Shown here one piece after another: positions 20,992 through 30,520 of a DNA stretch of 64,000 bases. Source of the DNA: Diphasiastrum complanatum (taxonomy: Eukaryota; Streptophyta; Lycopodiopsida; Lycopodiales; Lycopodiaceae). The translations under genes and the position numbers were made by a program. Under the pieces are notes generated by a model, which was given only the letters and a program-made list of their open reading frames with translations, was not told where the DNA came from and did no database searches. Every line of letters starts with the position of its first letter. Positions within the stretch are counted from its first letter, which is position 1. The stretch lies in contig CM055100.1 in NCBI GenBank assembly GCA_029204225.1, positions 1,400,587 through 1,464,586 of the forward strand, written 5' to 3'.

Positions 20992-21424
20992 TGTGAAAAA
21001 TACAGATCCTAAGTGGATCTAAACTCCAAGATCATTGGCTTGAATGCTTGCACTCCAAACTACATAAGCTAGGAATTGGCAACACATTCTATGCTACCTA
21101 GAATGCAAAGAACTTGATCAAAAAGCATTTATCACAAATGGAAACTTCCATAAACATCAAGTGCGGCCCAAAATAGCATTATACAGTCCATAATACATCA
21201 GCCTATCACTTTTGGAAAGCACCTAAGATCATACACAATAGCTTGAAGACAATACACACAACAATGCTCTCAATGGAGGAAGAAACAATGACAATGATCT
21301 ATTGATCTCAATGAAGCATACAAAAGGTTTCTCCAACCTGTTCTCCACGACTTCCCTACTATTTATGGATGAGGAAGATGACTCTCTCTCCTCTCTCTAG
21401 AAGGTACTTGACCCTAGATATTCC

Positions 21425-21433
21425 CTATATAGG
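21425..21433 (-). promoter_or_regulatory. TATA-like box of the copia 5' LTR
   Basis: CCTATATAG on the minus strand, about 215 bases downstream of the LTR start, with the G-box palindrome about 125 bases upstream of it. Position fits the U3 promoter of the element. Confidence 0.5.
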
Positions 21434-21555
21434 AAAAATAGCTAAAAATGGCTTATATGACCAAAATACATCAAAATGGTCTCATTTTGAAGGGTATGAA
21501 GTTTGACACTTCATCATACTGAAAAAATACAGTAAATAAAAACATTGCGGCCTGG

Positions 21556-21569
21556 TTCACACGTGTGAA
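21556..21569 (-). promoter_or_regulatory. G-box palindrome in the copia U3
   Basis: TTCACACGTGTGAA is a perfect 14-base palindrome around CACGTG, a core bound by plant bHLH and bZIP factors. It is present in both LTRs and also at 265-280 in the window. Confidence 0.5.
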
Positions 21570-21646
21570 ACTCCAGAACCAAAACTATTTACAATTTTAG
21601 CCAATTTAGGCCTCAAACTAGCTAGGAAATGTTGACAATTTTCACA

Positions 21647-22437
21647 CCGACATCTTAACGGTTGGTAGACGTCATTTAGGCCGATGATCATTCCTATAAG
21701 GTTGACACTTTGTGCCATTGTACACACGCACAGATTTGAGTATCAATAGAGAGAAGAGAGCCAATTTCTATAAGCATGAGCGTTATTTCCCTCTGCCATC
21801 TCTTACAACGTTACTTCTTATCAATTGAGCGAATACACTCTGAACTATCTGTAACTATTTGTGATACTTGTCTATCTCGTCACACATACTTTGCATTTCT
21901 TACTAAAGTTCAGTTACTCTAACTTGGATTTTCAGGCGTCACCAGAGAGCGACAATTTAACTAATGTAGAATTAGCCGAGGCTGTTAAGCATAACCATAA
22001 GCATAACTTCTTTCAATTCTGAATGAGCTATGTGTTCAGATAATAAACTTGTTTAATGTTTTGTTTTGTTTGTTTCTTGTGATAAGAACTAATTCTCTAT
22101 GTTCGATTAAGAGGAATTATTAGCCAATTCGATTCTGTTTGATGAATCTAATTGCTAGTCGCTGTCTAATCTGATTGCTTACTGTTATCCTAAGAGCCTG
22201 GAAGATAAAACAACCTTTATAATCTCAGACCTTGATCAAATCGATTCACCATTGGTGTTTCCGGATGCCAATTTATCCAAATATCTTTGGATAACCAGAT
22301 ATGTCGTTGTAGTATTCATTGTGAATATTACATATCACATTCCATTCACCTTCTTACATACACTTATCATACAAAAGAAGAGATTATTCTCTCTCTTGGG
22401 GAACGATCAAACCTTTAATACTACTTAATTCAATGAT
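21647..22437 (+). repeat. Right LTR of element D, second part
   Basis: It continues the LTR broken at 15215 and shares the sequence of 13512-14010 from about 21960 on. It starts with the target duplication CCGAC (21647-21651). The final roughly 35 bases expected before the LTR end are missing; the sequence changes at about 22437-22441 into a Penelope-like fragment. Confidence 0.85.
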
Positions 22438-22440
22438 TTC

Positions 22441-22880
22441 ATTGTATTGTCAGACTCGATACTTGGCGTCAAATCCGGGGCATCCCTATGGGCTTCTCAT
22501 GTTCACATATTTGGTGCAATTGGTATCTTTCCTTTTTTGAAACACAATTTTTTAAAAGACTCGCCAAGCTTGGGCAAACTGCTTATATGGATGCTTTCAA
22601 GCATTCATTTAGATATATTGATGATATATGCTTTACAAATAATCTTGATATCAATCATTTTTTGGATAAATCTTAAGAAAGATCAAGCGATAATCCGTTT
22701 TGGATGTACCCCTTGAACTTCCTTGAAATTGAAAGCAACACAGACAAGAAGAATACTATACACTTTCTAAATATTACTACTACTTTTGACCCAGGGACAA
22801 AGCACTTTACCAAATTTGACAAAATAAAAGAGCTACCTATTCATTTTTTACAATACATCAATTTGTCTTCCGAGTGAAGA
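22441..22880 (+). pseudogene. Penelope-like reverse transcriptase fragment (copy 2)
   Basis: The frame opens without a start in IVRLDTWRQIRGIPMG, then IWCNWYL, then RYIDD (catalytic box at 22614-22625) and closes at TAA after FLDKS (22676). After a frame change it continues DNPFWMYPLNFLEI, FLNITTTFDPGTKHF and FDKIKELPIHF. It matches the minus-strand copy at 9811-10400 in motif order. The catalytic GIPMG and YIDD are better preserved here. The fingers are missing, as in a 5'-truncated copy. It begins exactly where the element D LTR is cut. Confidence 0.6.
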
Positions 22881-23192
22881 TTTTTGGAATACTAATGCGC
22901 GAAAATTCTTCATTGGAGAAAAAGATAGAAGTGCAGCCAATCGTGGCAGTGGATGGAATGAAAACGTTTGTGCTAGAGAAATGTTTGACCAACGTATATT
23001 GCATGAAGGAGAGCAAATCAACTTGCAATGATGATTTCATCCTTGTGAATAGTGCAGATTCTAGTGCTAATGCGAACAAGACTACCCTTGAAGATGATTT
23101 GTCTGTTGATGGCAAAAATTTGGGGGTGCATGAAAATGGTCCACAAGAAAAAAAAAATCATGATTTTGAGCACTCTATAGCGGAGCGGATAC
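22881..23192 (+). other. Open stretch of unknown nature
   Basis: An open frame of 112 codons (from 22874) shows no domain I recognise; its last residues already lie in the inverted element D copy. It may be the degraded 3' end of the Penelope-like element. Confidence 0.25.
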
Positions 23193-23974
23193 TAATGGGA
23201 GGATCTGGATAACCTCCCATTCCACGATTTCCCAATGGTGCAAGAGGGTTGTTGATCAATGTATTATTTACAAGATGAGTATACCAACTATCCTCAAACA
23301 AGATTGCAGACACCTCAGCATAAGGAACAGTTAGTGAGAGAGCTGCATATGTATATTCTGGAAATTCTCTTTAATGTACAACTGTTGAATGGATAGAAGT
23401 GCATAGGAAATGAGAGAACCAATATTTACATATTTGTAAGTATGGTATGGTTATTGGATTAGTGGAGCGAAGTATATTATTTGCTTTAACTTCCTCCAAA
23501 TAACGAGAATAGTTAGCTTCCCAATCCATGTCGATTTCTCACAGATCGAGGAATAACATTTGACTGGAGAATCTAGAAGGGATTGGATTAGGGTCTAGAC
23601 TACGTTCAGATGATGGTTTTGATGAAGAAGATTTTGATTCTGAATTTGGTTTGAAAGTGAAATCAGATGAATCTTATTCTAATGAGTTTGTAGAACTTGG
23701 TGTTTTAACGGACCTTCTCTCAAATGAACTACAAACGCTGTAGTAGTGTTCAGAAGATCGTTAAACGCCTCAGGTGTTAATCTTGCTCTAACTGACAAAT
23801 TTTGCAAATTCTGCAGATACAAATCTCTAGATTTCCTATATGCTTCTAATCATTGTGTACACTGTAAACATTTCTGTTCAATAATTGCTTGAGAGTATGT
23901 TCTTGGCATGCATTACATAAGGAAGATTCGTAGACTTAATACACTTAAAAATATTACAAAAGATGAAATTCATC
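23193..23974 (-). mobile_element. Element D internal region, inverted copy, 5' part
   Basis: Read on the minus strand it starts after the primer site (23975-23992) and follows 14049-14830 of the plus copy: the Ser-rich acidic segment, the YSRYLEEVKANN block and the LINNPLAPLGN block. It is cut at about 23193 within the GGYP segment. Confidence 0.8.
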
Positions 23975-23992
23975 TCCCCGGTAACGGCGCCA
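23975..23992 (-). other. Primer binding site of element D (inverted copy)
   Basis: TGGCGCCGTTACCGGGGA on the minus strand, close to the tRNA-Asp-type primer site of Athila-like elements. Confidence 0.7.
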
Positions 23993-23997
23993 AATTA

Positions 23998-25024
23998 TGT
24001 GATGGCCTAGTCGTTATAGATTTCCACAAAATCAATGAACTAAGTAGTATAAAATGTTTGATTGTTCCCCAAGAGAGAGAATAATCTCTTCTTTTATATG
24101 ATAAGTGTATGTAAGAAGGTGAATGGAATGTGATGTGTAATATTCACAATGAATACTACAACAACATATTTGGTTATCCAAAGATATTTGGGTAAATTGG
24201 CATCCCGAAAAATCAATGGTAAAACAATCTGGTCAAGGTCTAAGATTATAAAGGTTACTTTTTCTTCCAAGCTCTTAGGATAACAGTAAGCAATCAGATC
24301 AGACAACGACTAGCGATTAGATTTATCAAACAGATTGAATTGGCTAATGATTCCACTTAATCGAACATAGAGAATTAGTTCTTATCACAAGAATCAAACA
24401 GAACAAAACATCAAATAAGTTAATTATCTGAGCACATAGCTCATTCAGAATTGAAAGAAGTTATGCTTATGGTTATGCTTAATAGCTTCGGCTAATTCTC
24501 ACGACACACATTAGTTAGAATTGTCGCTCTTTGGTGACGCTTGAAAATCCAAGTTAGAGTAACTGAAATTCAGTAAGAAATGCAAAGTATGTGTGACGCA
24601 GACAGACAAGTATCACAAACAGTTACAGATCGTTCAGAGTGTATTTGCACAATTGATAAGAAGTAATGTTGTAAGAGATGGCAAAGGGAAAGAACGCTCA
24701 AGCTTATAGAAACTGGCTCTCTTCTCTCTATTGATACTCGAATCTGTGCATGTGTACAATGGCACGAAGTGTCGATCTTATAGGAACGATCACCAGCCTG
24801 AATGACATTTACCAGCCATTGAGATGTTGGTTGAGATCTGCTAATGTGTCTCTATAAAACATCGCACAAAACGTCACGAGTTCTATCCTAAAAATGAATT
24901 TACAAGATGCAAATAGGCCTTTACATGAATTTAGGCACTATAGCACATTTACATGTATAAAAATTGAAAATTTTTACAATATAATACAATAACTTTGGAT
25001 AATGTGGGATCATGAGGCTCCACA
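23998..25024 (-). repeat. Complete LTR of element D (inverted copy)
   Basis: 1027 bases, on the minus strand from TGTGGAGCCTCATG to GGCCATCACA. It is the only full-length LTR of this family in the window. A polypurine tract (25025-25039) precedes it and a primer site follows it, so element interior lies on both sides. Confidence 0.85.
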
Positions 25025-25390
25025 TATCCCCTTCCTCAACTGTGCAGTGGCTCGCAAACAAATTTCTCACATTCGCCTTTGTCGCTTCCTGCTGGCAGGC
25101 TTTCTATGGAAAATGGCTTTTGCTCGAGCTTCATTTTCTTCATTAACTTGTTCAAGAGTCATCTCTTTTGTAGCAAGAAAATAATTATTCTTCTGATTGT
25201 AATCTTCCTAGAAAGTTAGATTTGAATAACCTCCCATTCCACGATTGCCCAATGGTGCAAGAGGGTTGTTGATCAATGTATTATTTACAAGATGAGTGTA
25301 CCAACTATCCTCAGACATGATTTCAGACATCTCAACAGAAGGAACAGTTAGTGAGAGAGTTGCATATGTATATTCTGGAAATTTCTCTTT
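25025..25390 (-). mobile_element. Element D internal region, inverted copy, 3' part
   Basis: Read on the minus strand it carries the end of the conserved ORF: KFPEYTYATLSL, NRGMGGYSNLTF, then TAG (about 25208), then the open continuation EDYNQKNNYFLATK to RKRQRRM and the polypurine tract. It is cut at 25390 by a copia LTR. Confidence 0.8.
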
Positions 25391-25997
25391 TGTGAAGTTG
25401 TTAGCACGTGTGAACTTCACCACACACCCTACAGGATCTTACTGAGGTGTTGTGATTGCACAAGATTGATCAGAAAAAACAGCCTACTCTCAAGTAGAGA
25501 GAGAAAATCAATGATGGAAAATTTGGATAGAGAGAGAATGAGTCCAAAACACCAAAATCTCATTATTCACAATATGGCAAAACATGCCAAGCTTTCCCTG
25601 AATGAAAGAGACTCGAATTCCTATAGTGGAGTTGCATGGAAAGTCCACTTAACTGAACTAATTCACCTACCAGAGATCTGCATGTGTAACTGCATGCATG
25701 GATGTTGCATGTATTGCATGTCAACTCATAAAACTGTCTAGACATGTGTAGATCACAGAAATCACTTTGCATGTTGCATGCATTGATTGTATGTGGCTTG
25801 CATACAGTATGACATTGCATGTTATCTAAACTTCTGCATGTCATCAAAATTGAATCTATCTAACTCAAATCCGACCTATACTAGAAGGTTATGTGCTCAA
25901 TTCACATACCTTTTATGTACAACATGATTTAGTGGAAATAACCATGGACATGGCTCCAAACTCGAGATAGGAAGATAATATTTTAATAATCTTCACA
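25391..25997 (-). repeat. 3' LTR of a truncated copia
   Basis: 607 bases, TGTGAAGATTATTAAAA to CTAACAACTTCACA on the minus strand, with short inverted ends (TGTGAAG/CTTCACA). The purine tract TAAGGAGGAG (25998-26007) precedes it. A CACGTG G-box core lies near its 3' end (25407-25412). Confidence 0.75.
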
Positions 25998-26009
25998 CTC
26001 CTCCTTAAA

Positions 26010-26640
26010 TTTTATGCTCCTATCAACATAGATTTCGAAATTAGGCCAAGGTTAGACCTCATCTTGATAAAGACATTCTTGAGATGGCTTGGTGAGAAGA
26101 TCTGCAATACAATTTGTAGAATCAACATGCTCCAGTGAGATCTCTCTCCCAATGACTTTTTCTCTTACAAAATGATGAGCTACTTCAATGTGTTTGCTCC
26201 TTGCATGGAAAACTGGGTTATTTGCAAGAGCTTGAGCAGAAATGTTGTCATTCTTGATATTTGGAAGATTAGTTCCAAAAGTAGCCTTTTGATCCATAAA
26301 ACCTCTTTTGTTGTGGTTGTAAGAGATTTGTACTCAACTTCACAGGATGATAAAAAAATAGTTGCCTACTTTTTTAATAGCCAAGAAACCAAGTTCTGTC
26401 CAAGAAATATAGTATAAGCACTTGTGGATTATCTATCCAACCTGTCTCCTGCGAAATCTGAATCTGAAAAAGCAATCAAAGTCAGATCTTCTCCCTTGTA
26501 GAATAGTCCAATATCTAAGGTAGAAAATATATACCTCAAGATTCTTTTAGCCAACTTCCAATGATATAACTTTGGATCCTACATGTGTTGACTTAGCTTA
26601 TGAATACAAAATCTTAGAAGACTCCCCATAACCTAAGGTG
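26010..26640 (-). pseudogene. Copia RNase H, 3' end of a truncated element
   Basis: On the minus strand the frames read LYHWKLAKRILRYI, AFSDSDFAGD, LSSCEVEYKSL and the C-terminal ALANNPVFHARSKHIEVAHHF and CIADLLTKP. These are the copia RNase H landmarks, including Asp of SDSDFAG and Glu of VEY. Stops and a frameshift near 26300-26420 disable it. The rest of pol and the 5' LTR are missing. It is related to, but clearly different from, the intact copia. Confidence 0.85.
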
Positions 26641-27060
26641 ACATCTTGGAACCAACCTGAGGACTGTTCATAAAAAGAAGCCGATGAATTACAAATAAAA
26701 GGTAAAGTTTATCCCAACCAAAGGATAGTCGGATTTACATCCCAAGGATGCAGAGAGAGAGAGAGTAAAACATTCACATCGTTCCTTTTGCTTAAGCAAG
26801 ACCAAACCCTTTGAAACCTTTATTCATAAACCAACAAGGTACAATATAGCTAAGAAGAAAAGACAGTACGGTAAAGCACCATAAAACAAGTCTTATTTCA
26901 AGACATCCAATTGGTACCTGCCACCATCCCAAAATACAAAACCACGTGAGTCAGTATGAGGAAGACATGTGTCAATCTTGAATGTCAGTTGTTATCTATG
27001 TACAAAATAAGCATTGCTACTTAATAACTTGGTTAAAATAAAAAATACATAGTCCAAGGT
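26640..27060. repeat. Dispersed repeat, copy 2
   Basis: Similar to 6145-6609 in the same orientation, with the landmarks CCCCATAACC, GAGGACT, TTTACATC, GCAGAGAGAGAGAGAG and GAGGAAGACATGTGTC. No coding potential was seen. The similarity ends where gene-like sequence begins in copy 1, so copy 2 lacks the exon. Confidence 0.55.
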
Positions 27061-27252
27061 TCTCATTTACTTATAAATTTTAACGATAAGCTAAAGCCAT
27101 GCTGATCAGTGTAACAAGCATTAAACCATATAAAAAATTACTCTTTATATAAATAAGATAAATAAAAAGGACGCTTGCTAAACATGTGCAAATTGTTTTT
27201 ACAAAAAGATTTGTAGGTTGAGCAAGGACACATGTACAACAATATTACGACA

Positions 27253-27450
27253 CATCCATGCCATGCTAATAGTAATAATATGGGGACCAATAGTACTTCC
27301 TCACCCTCACCAAGCATTCCACCCCACCCACCAAGCATTCCACATATAAAACATCCATGCCATGCTAATAGTAATAATATGGGGACCAATAGTACTTCCT
27401 CACCCTCACCAAGCATTCCACCCCACCCACCAAGCATTCCACATATAAAA
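27253..27450. repeat. Tandem duplication, 2 x 99 bases
   Basis: Two apparently identical 99-base units (27253-27351, 27352-27450) starting CATCCATGCCATGCTAATAG. Each contains two AAGCATTCCAC blocks. The identity suggests a recent duplication. It lies just upstream of the putative gene leader. Confidence 0.95.
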
Positions 27451-27542
27451 CATTGCTCTAATAGGCATGCTGTGATGCCCTAACCCTAATTTGCAGTCGT
27501 GGCTCCTTTGGATTGGATTGGAGAAACACTATCTCCTCCCCA

Positions 27543-27562
27543 CCCCCCCCCCCCCCCCCCCC
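27543..27562. repeat. C homopolymer (20)
   Basis: About 20 uninterrupted C. Length in such runs is prone to sequencing error. Confidence 0.9.
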
Positions 27563-27596
27563 TCTTTCTCCCCCTCTCTGGTGTGAGGAAAGAGCG

Positions 27597-27599
<3 letters not shown>

Positions 27600-27631
<32 letters not shown>
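27600..27631. repeat. (GA)n microsatellite in putative leader
   Basis: About 16 GA units. GA tracts in plant 5' leaders can bind BPC/GAGA-binding proteins; relevance here is unproven. Confidence 0.9.
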
Positions 27632-27634
<3 letters not shown>

Positions 27635-28582
27635 TGCGCATGCGCGCGCGGCAGTGGTTTTTTGTTATCACTTTTCATGTGTGTTTTGGTGCTCGAGGTC
27701 TTCTCGTCTTCACACTCCGTTAGGGTTTGATTTCTGCGCTGCATCTGCAAATGCAGCGAAGGAGACGATTGACAGCACTGTCCACATCCCTCACAAGCTT
27801 CATCTCTTAAGGTCGGACGTCCATCTTGCCCTTCATCTTTTGATTTATGAGAAAATCGCTGTTCTGGCTTCTCTAGGGTTTAGAATAGCCGCAGATAGAT
27901 GCGCTTAAGCTGTTAGGCCATGCGGATTTAAGCAGCTTTCTTTATAGCTCCGAGCTGAGTGTTTTGCCCTCTATTCCCTGCACCTTAAGGGCAGGAATAA
28001 AGTGACATTAGAATTTGGAGGGTTTAAACCTATCATTTCCCTGCAAGTTGGTTTTTGTTTCTATCTTTGGATGCTTTTTCTATTCTCTTGTATGTGTTTT
28101 ATAGTTGCTTAGTGGAATAAAACTCTAGACAAGGACAGGAAAGGAGCTCCCAATCAGGATGCCACTCATTGGAGGGCATAACTTTTGATAGTTGAGCTAA
28201 ATTTTGAGTATGGCCTTAGGGTTGGGGGAAGTTCTTGTCAGGCATTGTTGAGGGTTTAAGTCATTGCGTTTCTCTTAGTTAACCTTTATGTGACGTAGCT
28301 GTCAAGGTTTTGTTACTTTAAGACAAGTTCAGGCAGAAATAGTTACTTTTGCGGTCGATCTTCATCTCTTTTTTGTTGTAAAGTAGCTAGCTGCCTGCCA
28401 TGTTCGCCTATTCAGAAATTGGAGCATTAGGAAATGACACAAATTCGTTATTGCTAGTATGTTTCATCTGGGCCTCTTGATTGTGCTATTTTAGGTTTGC
28501 TAATCCAAGAGTAGCAATTTCCACTTTTTGAATGTTAATTTTGAGTTTAAAGTGGGAGGGATTTGTTTGTTGTATGTCGCAG

Positions 28583-28657
28583 GCCCTATTGGAATAGCAG
28601 ACGCCTGAAAATGCTAAAAAAATTCAAGCTTGTCATTGTGGATGATGTTGAAAACAG
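28583..28657 (+). other. Candidate small exon
   Basis: A 75-base block lies between a good acceptor (TTGTATGTCGCAG at 28570-28582) and a good donor (CAG/GTACCT at 28658). One frame is open throughout (YWNSRRLKMLKKFKLVIVDD), but no family is recognised. It may be a 5' untranslated exon of the gene at 53947, or of another gene lost to transposon insertion. Confidence 0.35.
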
Positions 28658-29159
28658 GTACCTATGCCTTTGGTATTCTTTATTTTTCTGGCTGAAAAAA
28701 GCGACACTTTCATGGCTTCAAAATAGTTAAGGTTTTTGGAAATCATTGCAAGCAAGTTTTTGTAAAATTTTGATTATCTATTTTGTTGGGATTTTAGAAG
28801 GCCTTTTACTTTTCCTTCTTGTTGCTGAGGCAAGAAACAACTTCGAACCACTATATTTCTACATCTTTATAGCTCTACACATGCAGTGTGAATTTTGAAG
28901 TGATCCAGGTTGAGCCTAAGATTATATGGAAATTTTCAGGATGTTGTTATCTTGTATGTTGATGTGCGCTTGAGTGGAATGGGGTTCGTAGATTGAAAGT
29001 TGAGGACAAGAGTTCTGGACATGTAACATTTTGGGACCAAGATTTGTAGGATTATGTTGTCAAATTTGATATGCGATTGGTCACTTATATATTTTGTTAT
29101 GAGATTGTGAAATTCCTCTTTTAAAGGATAATAATAAACTTAAATTTGGTTGAGTAATG
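28658..29159. other. Non-coding, intron-like AT-rich sequence
   Basis: T-rich, stop-dense sequence with no transposon signature that I recognise. It would fit intron sequence following the candidate exon. Confidence 0.4.
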
Positions 29160-29199
29160 CCCCAACTATATTTATGAAGCTCTTGAATGGAGTGGTTCA

Positions 29200-29575
29200 A
29201 GAATACATAGACCAATTTGTTGAGGTATTATTGTATGATAATCTTTTGTACAATGGGATATATCATCACATGGCAACTAGTTGGTTCACCTGAGGAAATT
29301 GTTATGATAAAGTAGTTAATATTTTAAGATGTCCAAGTGTGAATGAAGAGAGAATAGTGCATACACAATGTTTGAAGATCAATTGGGAATGACTAGCTTC
29401 TTGTGTCACGAGAATACGTAAGCTAATTTGTTGAGGTATCATTGGATGATAATTTTGTGTATAGTGAGATATGTGGATAATTTGAGGAAACTGTTTGATA
29501 AAATGGTCAATATCATTTCTTAGTGTGAATTCTTTAAGGAGAAGAGAGAATAGTGCAGACACAATGTTTAGTTGT
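29200..29575. repeat. Degenerate tandem duplication of about 205 bases
   Basis: Two diverged copies share AATTTGTTGAGGTAT(T/C)ATTG, GATATAT or GATATGTGG, and GAGAGAATAGTGCA(T/G)ACACAATG in the same order. They start at about 29200 and 29405. No coding potential. Confidence 0.7.
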
Positions 29576-29579
29576 ACAT

Positions 29580-30040
29580 AACTCATGGGGCATCTTATTT
29601 ATTGGGCCCCCGTATTTGTAACTTAACTAAGTTAGTGCAAGTGGCCCACTTGGCCAAGTAGCTAATTCATTCATATGGTTGACACCTATACATTCTATGC
29701 ATGCGATGCTTGCCTCATAGAGGACTTGGAGGACCCACACCCTCCTCTCCCTCTCTAGCAATTCATTCACTCTTCTAAGTTTTGGTATTGTGAGGTGCTT
29801 ATGCAATTTCCCTTGTGTTTGACGTTTTCCATAGCTAAGTTTCTCAAGCTTTTATGGTTGATCTGTTGACGCTTGATTAGTACACATCATTAGGATGAAG
29901 CTATGCGAACAATATTAGTGTTGGAATAGAAGAATGTGGACAGATAAAACTGGGAAGATGGAGCTCATCAAAGTGTGTTGCTATCAAATGAGAAGCACAA
30001 TATGGGAAAGTTGATATATTTCAATGCTAAAGCACAAACT
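29580..30040. other. No gene recognised; possible LTR remnant
   Basis: C/T-rich sequence around 29735-29775 followed by a TTTTGGTATTGTGAGG string resembles the R/U5 part of an LTR, but no paired copy or primer site supports it. Confidence 0.3.
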
Positions 30041-30041
30041 G

Positions 30042-30520
30042 GTGACGAACGCTACGTTACCACCCAACCATAGAGGTACTGCCACCTCACCCTCGTGCAC
30101 TGGAGCTACAGACCACCATCAAGCAAGCTCGGATCTCATGTACGCCATGGTGTCCCATATCACCATGCCTTACCCTCGACCCACGCCTACCTACATCCTG
30201 AGGCCTAGATAGTCGTCCTGACCTGACCACTAGTGGAAGAGCTCTTCATTCTCCAGGAGAGAATGAATACCAAGCTCATGGAGATCCACCTCTATATACA
30301 TAGTCCAGGTGGGCCATCTCCGACCATAGGAGTCACGCATGACCGACGACACGTGGCAGTTATGCACACTGACGCGGGTTCATAACAACGAGTCACCGCG
30401 CGCCAATAAGACATTGACACGTGGCACCCATAAGACCTATAGCTCCAGATCATTGTTCCGCCCCATAACTGAGACCGTCAGTTCAAGTTTCTTGTTGCGT
30501 GCCCTTATGGGTACGTAACA
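30042..30520 (-). repeat. 3' LTR of gypsy A
   Basis: On the minus strand a strong polypurine tract (TTAAAGGGGGAGGGAA, 30521-30536) is followed by TGTTACGTACCC, the typical start of a chromovirus LTR. The far border near 30042 (CGTTCGTCACCA) is tentative. No 5' partner is found near 38.4 kb. Confidence 0.6.

Larger units (their letters stand above)
15216..21646 (-). mobile_element. Intact young Ty1/copia retrotransposon
   Basis: A complete element of 6431 bases on the minus strand. In minus order it has the 5' LTR (20992-21646), primer site (20980-20991), an untranslated leader of about 1.1 kb, one uninterrupted gag-pol frame (19819-15866), a polypurine tract (15871-15880) and the 3' LTR (15216-15870). 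The LTRs are 655 bases each and differ at two positions, and a perfect five-base target duplication flanks the element. It is inserted in the right LTR of element D. The intact frame, near-identical LTRs and matching target sites suggest a recent insertion that may still be competent to move. One LTR difference changes the terminal TG of the left LTR copy to TA. Confidence 0.97.
20992..21646 (-). repeat. 5' LTR of the intact copia
   Basis: 655 bases, TGTGAAAATT to TTTTTCACA on the minus strand, with intact TG...CA ends. The U3 features are the G-box palindrome TTCACACGTGTGAA (21556-21569) and the TATA-like CTATATAGG (21425-21433). A CACGTG core is a common plant transcription-factor site, so light or stress control is possible but unproven. 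Confidence 0.97.
27470..28050 (+). promoter_or_regulatory. Putative host-gene promoter and 5' leader
   Basis: This GC-richer stretch carries telo-box-type motifs common near plant transcription starts (AACCCTAA at 27481-27488, TTAGGGTTTG at 27720, CTAGGGTTTAG near 27875). It also has a C run (27543-27562) and a GA tract (27600-27631). No retroelement signature is present. A 131-codon frame at 27513-27908 spans the repeats and probably is not translated. Together with the exon-like block at 28583-28657 it resembles the 5' end of a plus-strand gene. Confidence 0.4.

Noticed and set aside
22874-23212. 112-codon frame as a gene
   Set aside because: Its last codons run into an inverted transposon copy, and no domain or second copy supports it.
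27513-27908. 131-codon frame through the poly-C and GA tracts
   Set aside because: Pro-run and Arg-Glu-run translation reflects simple repeats; the region is better read as an untranslated leader.
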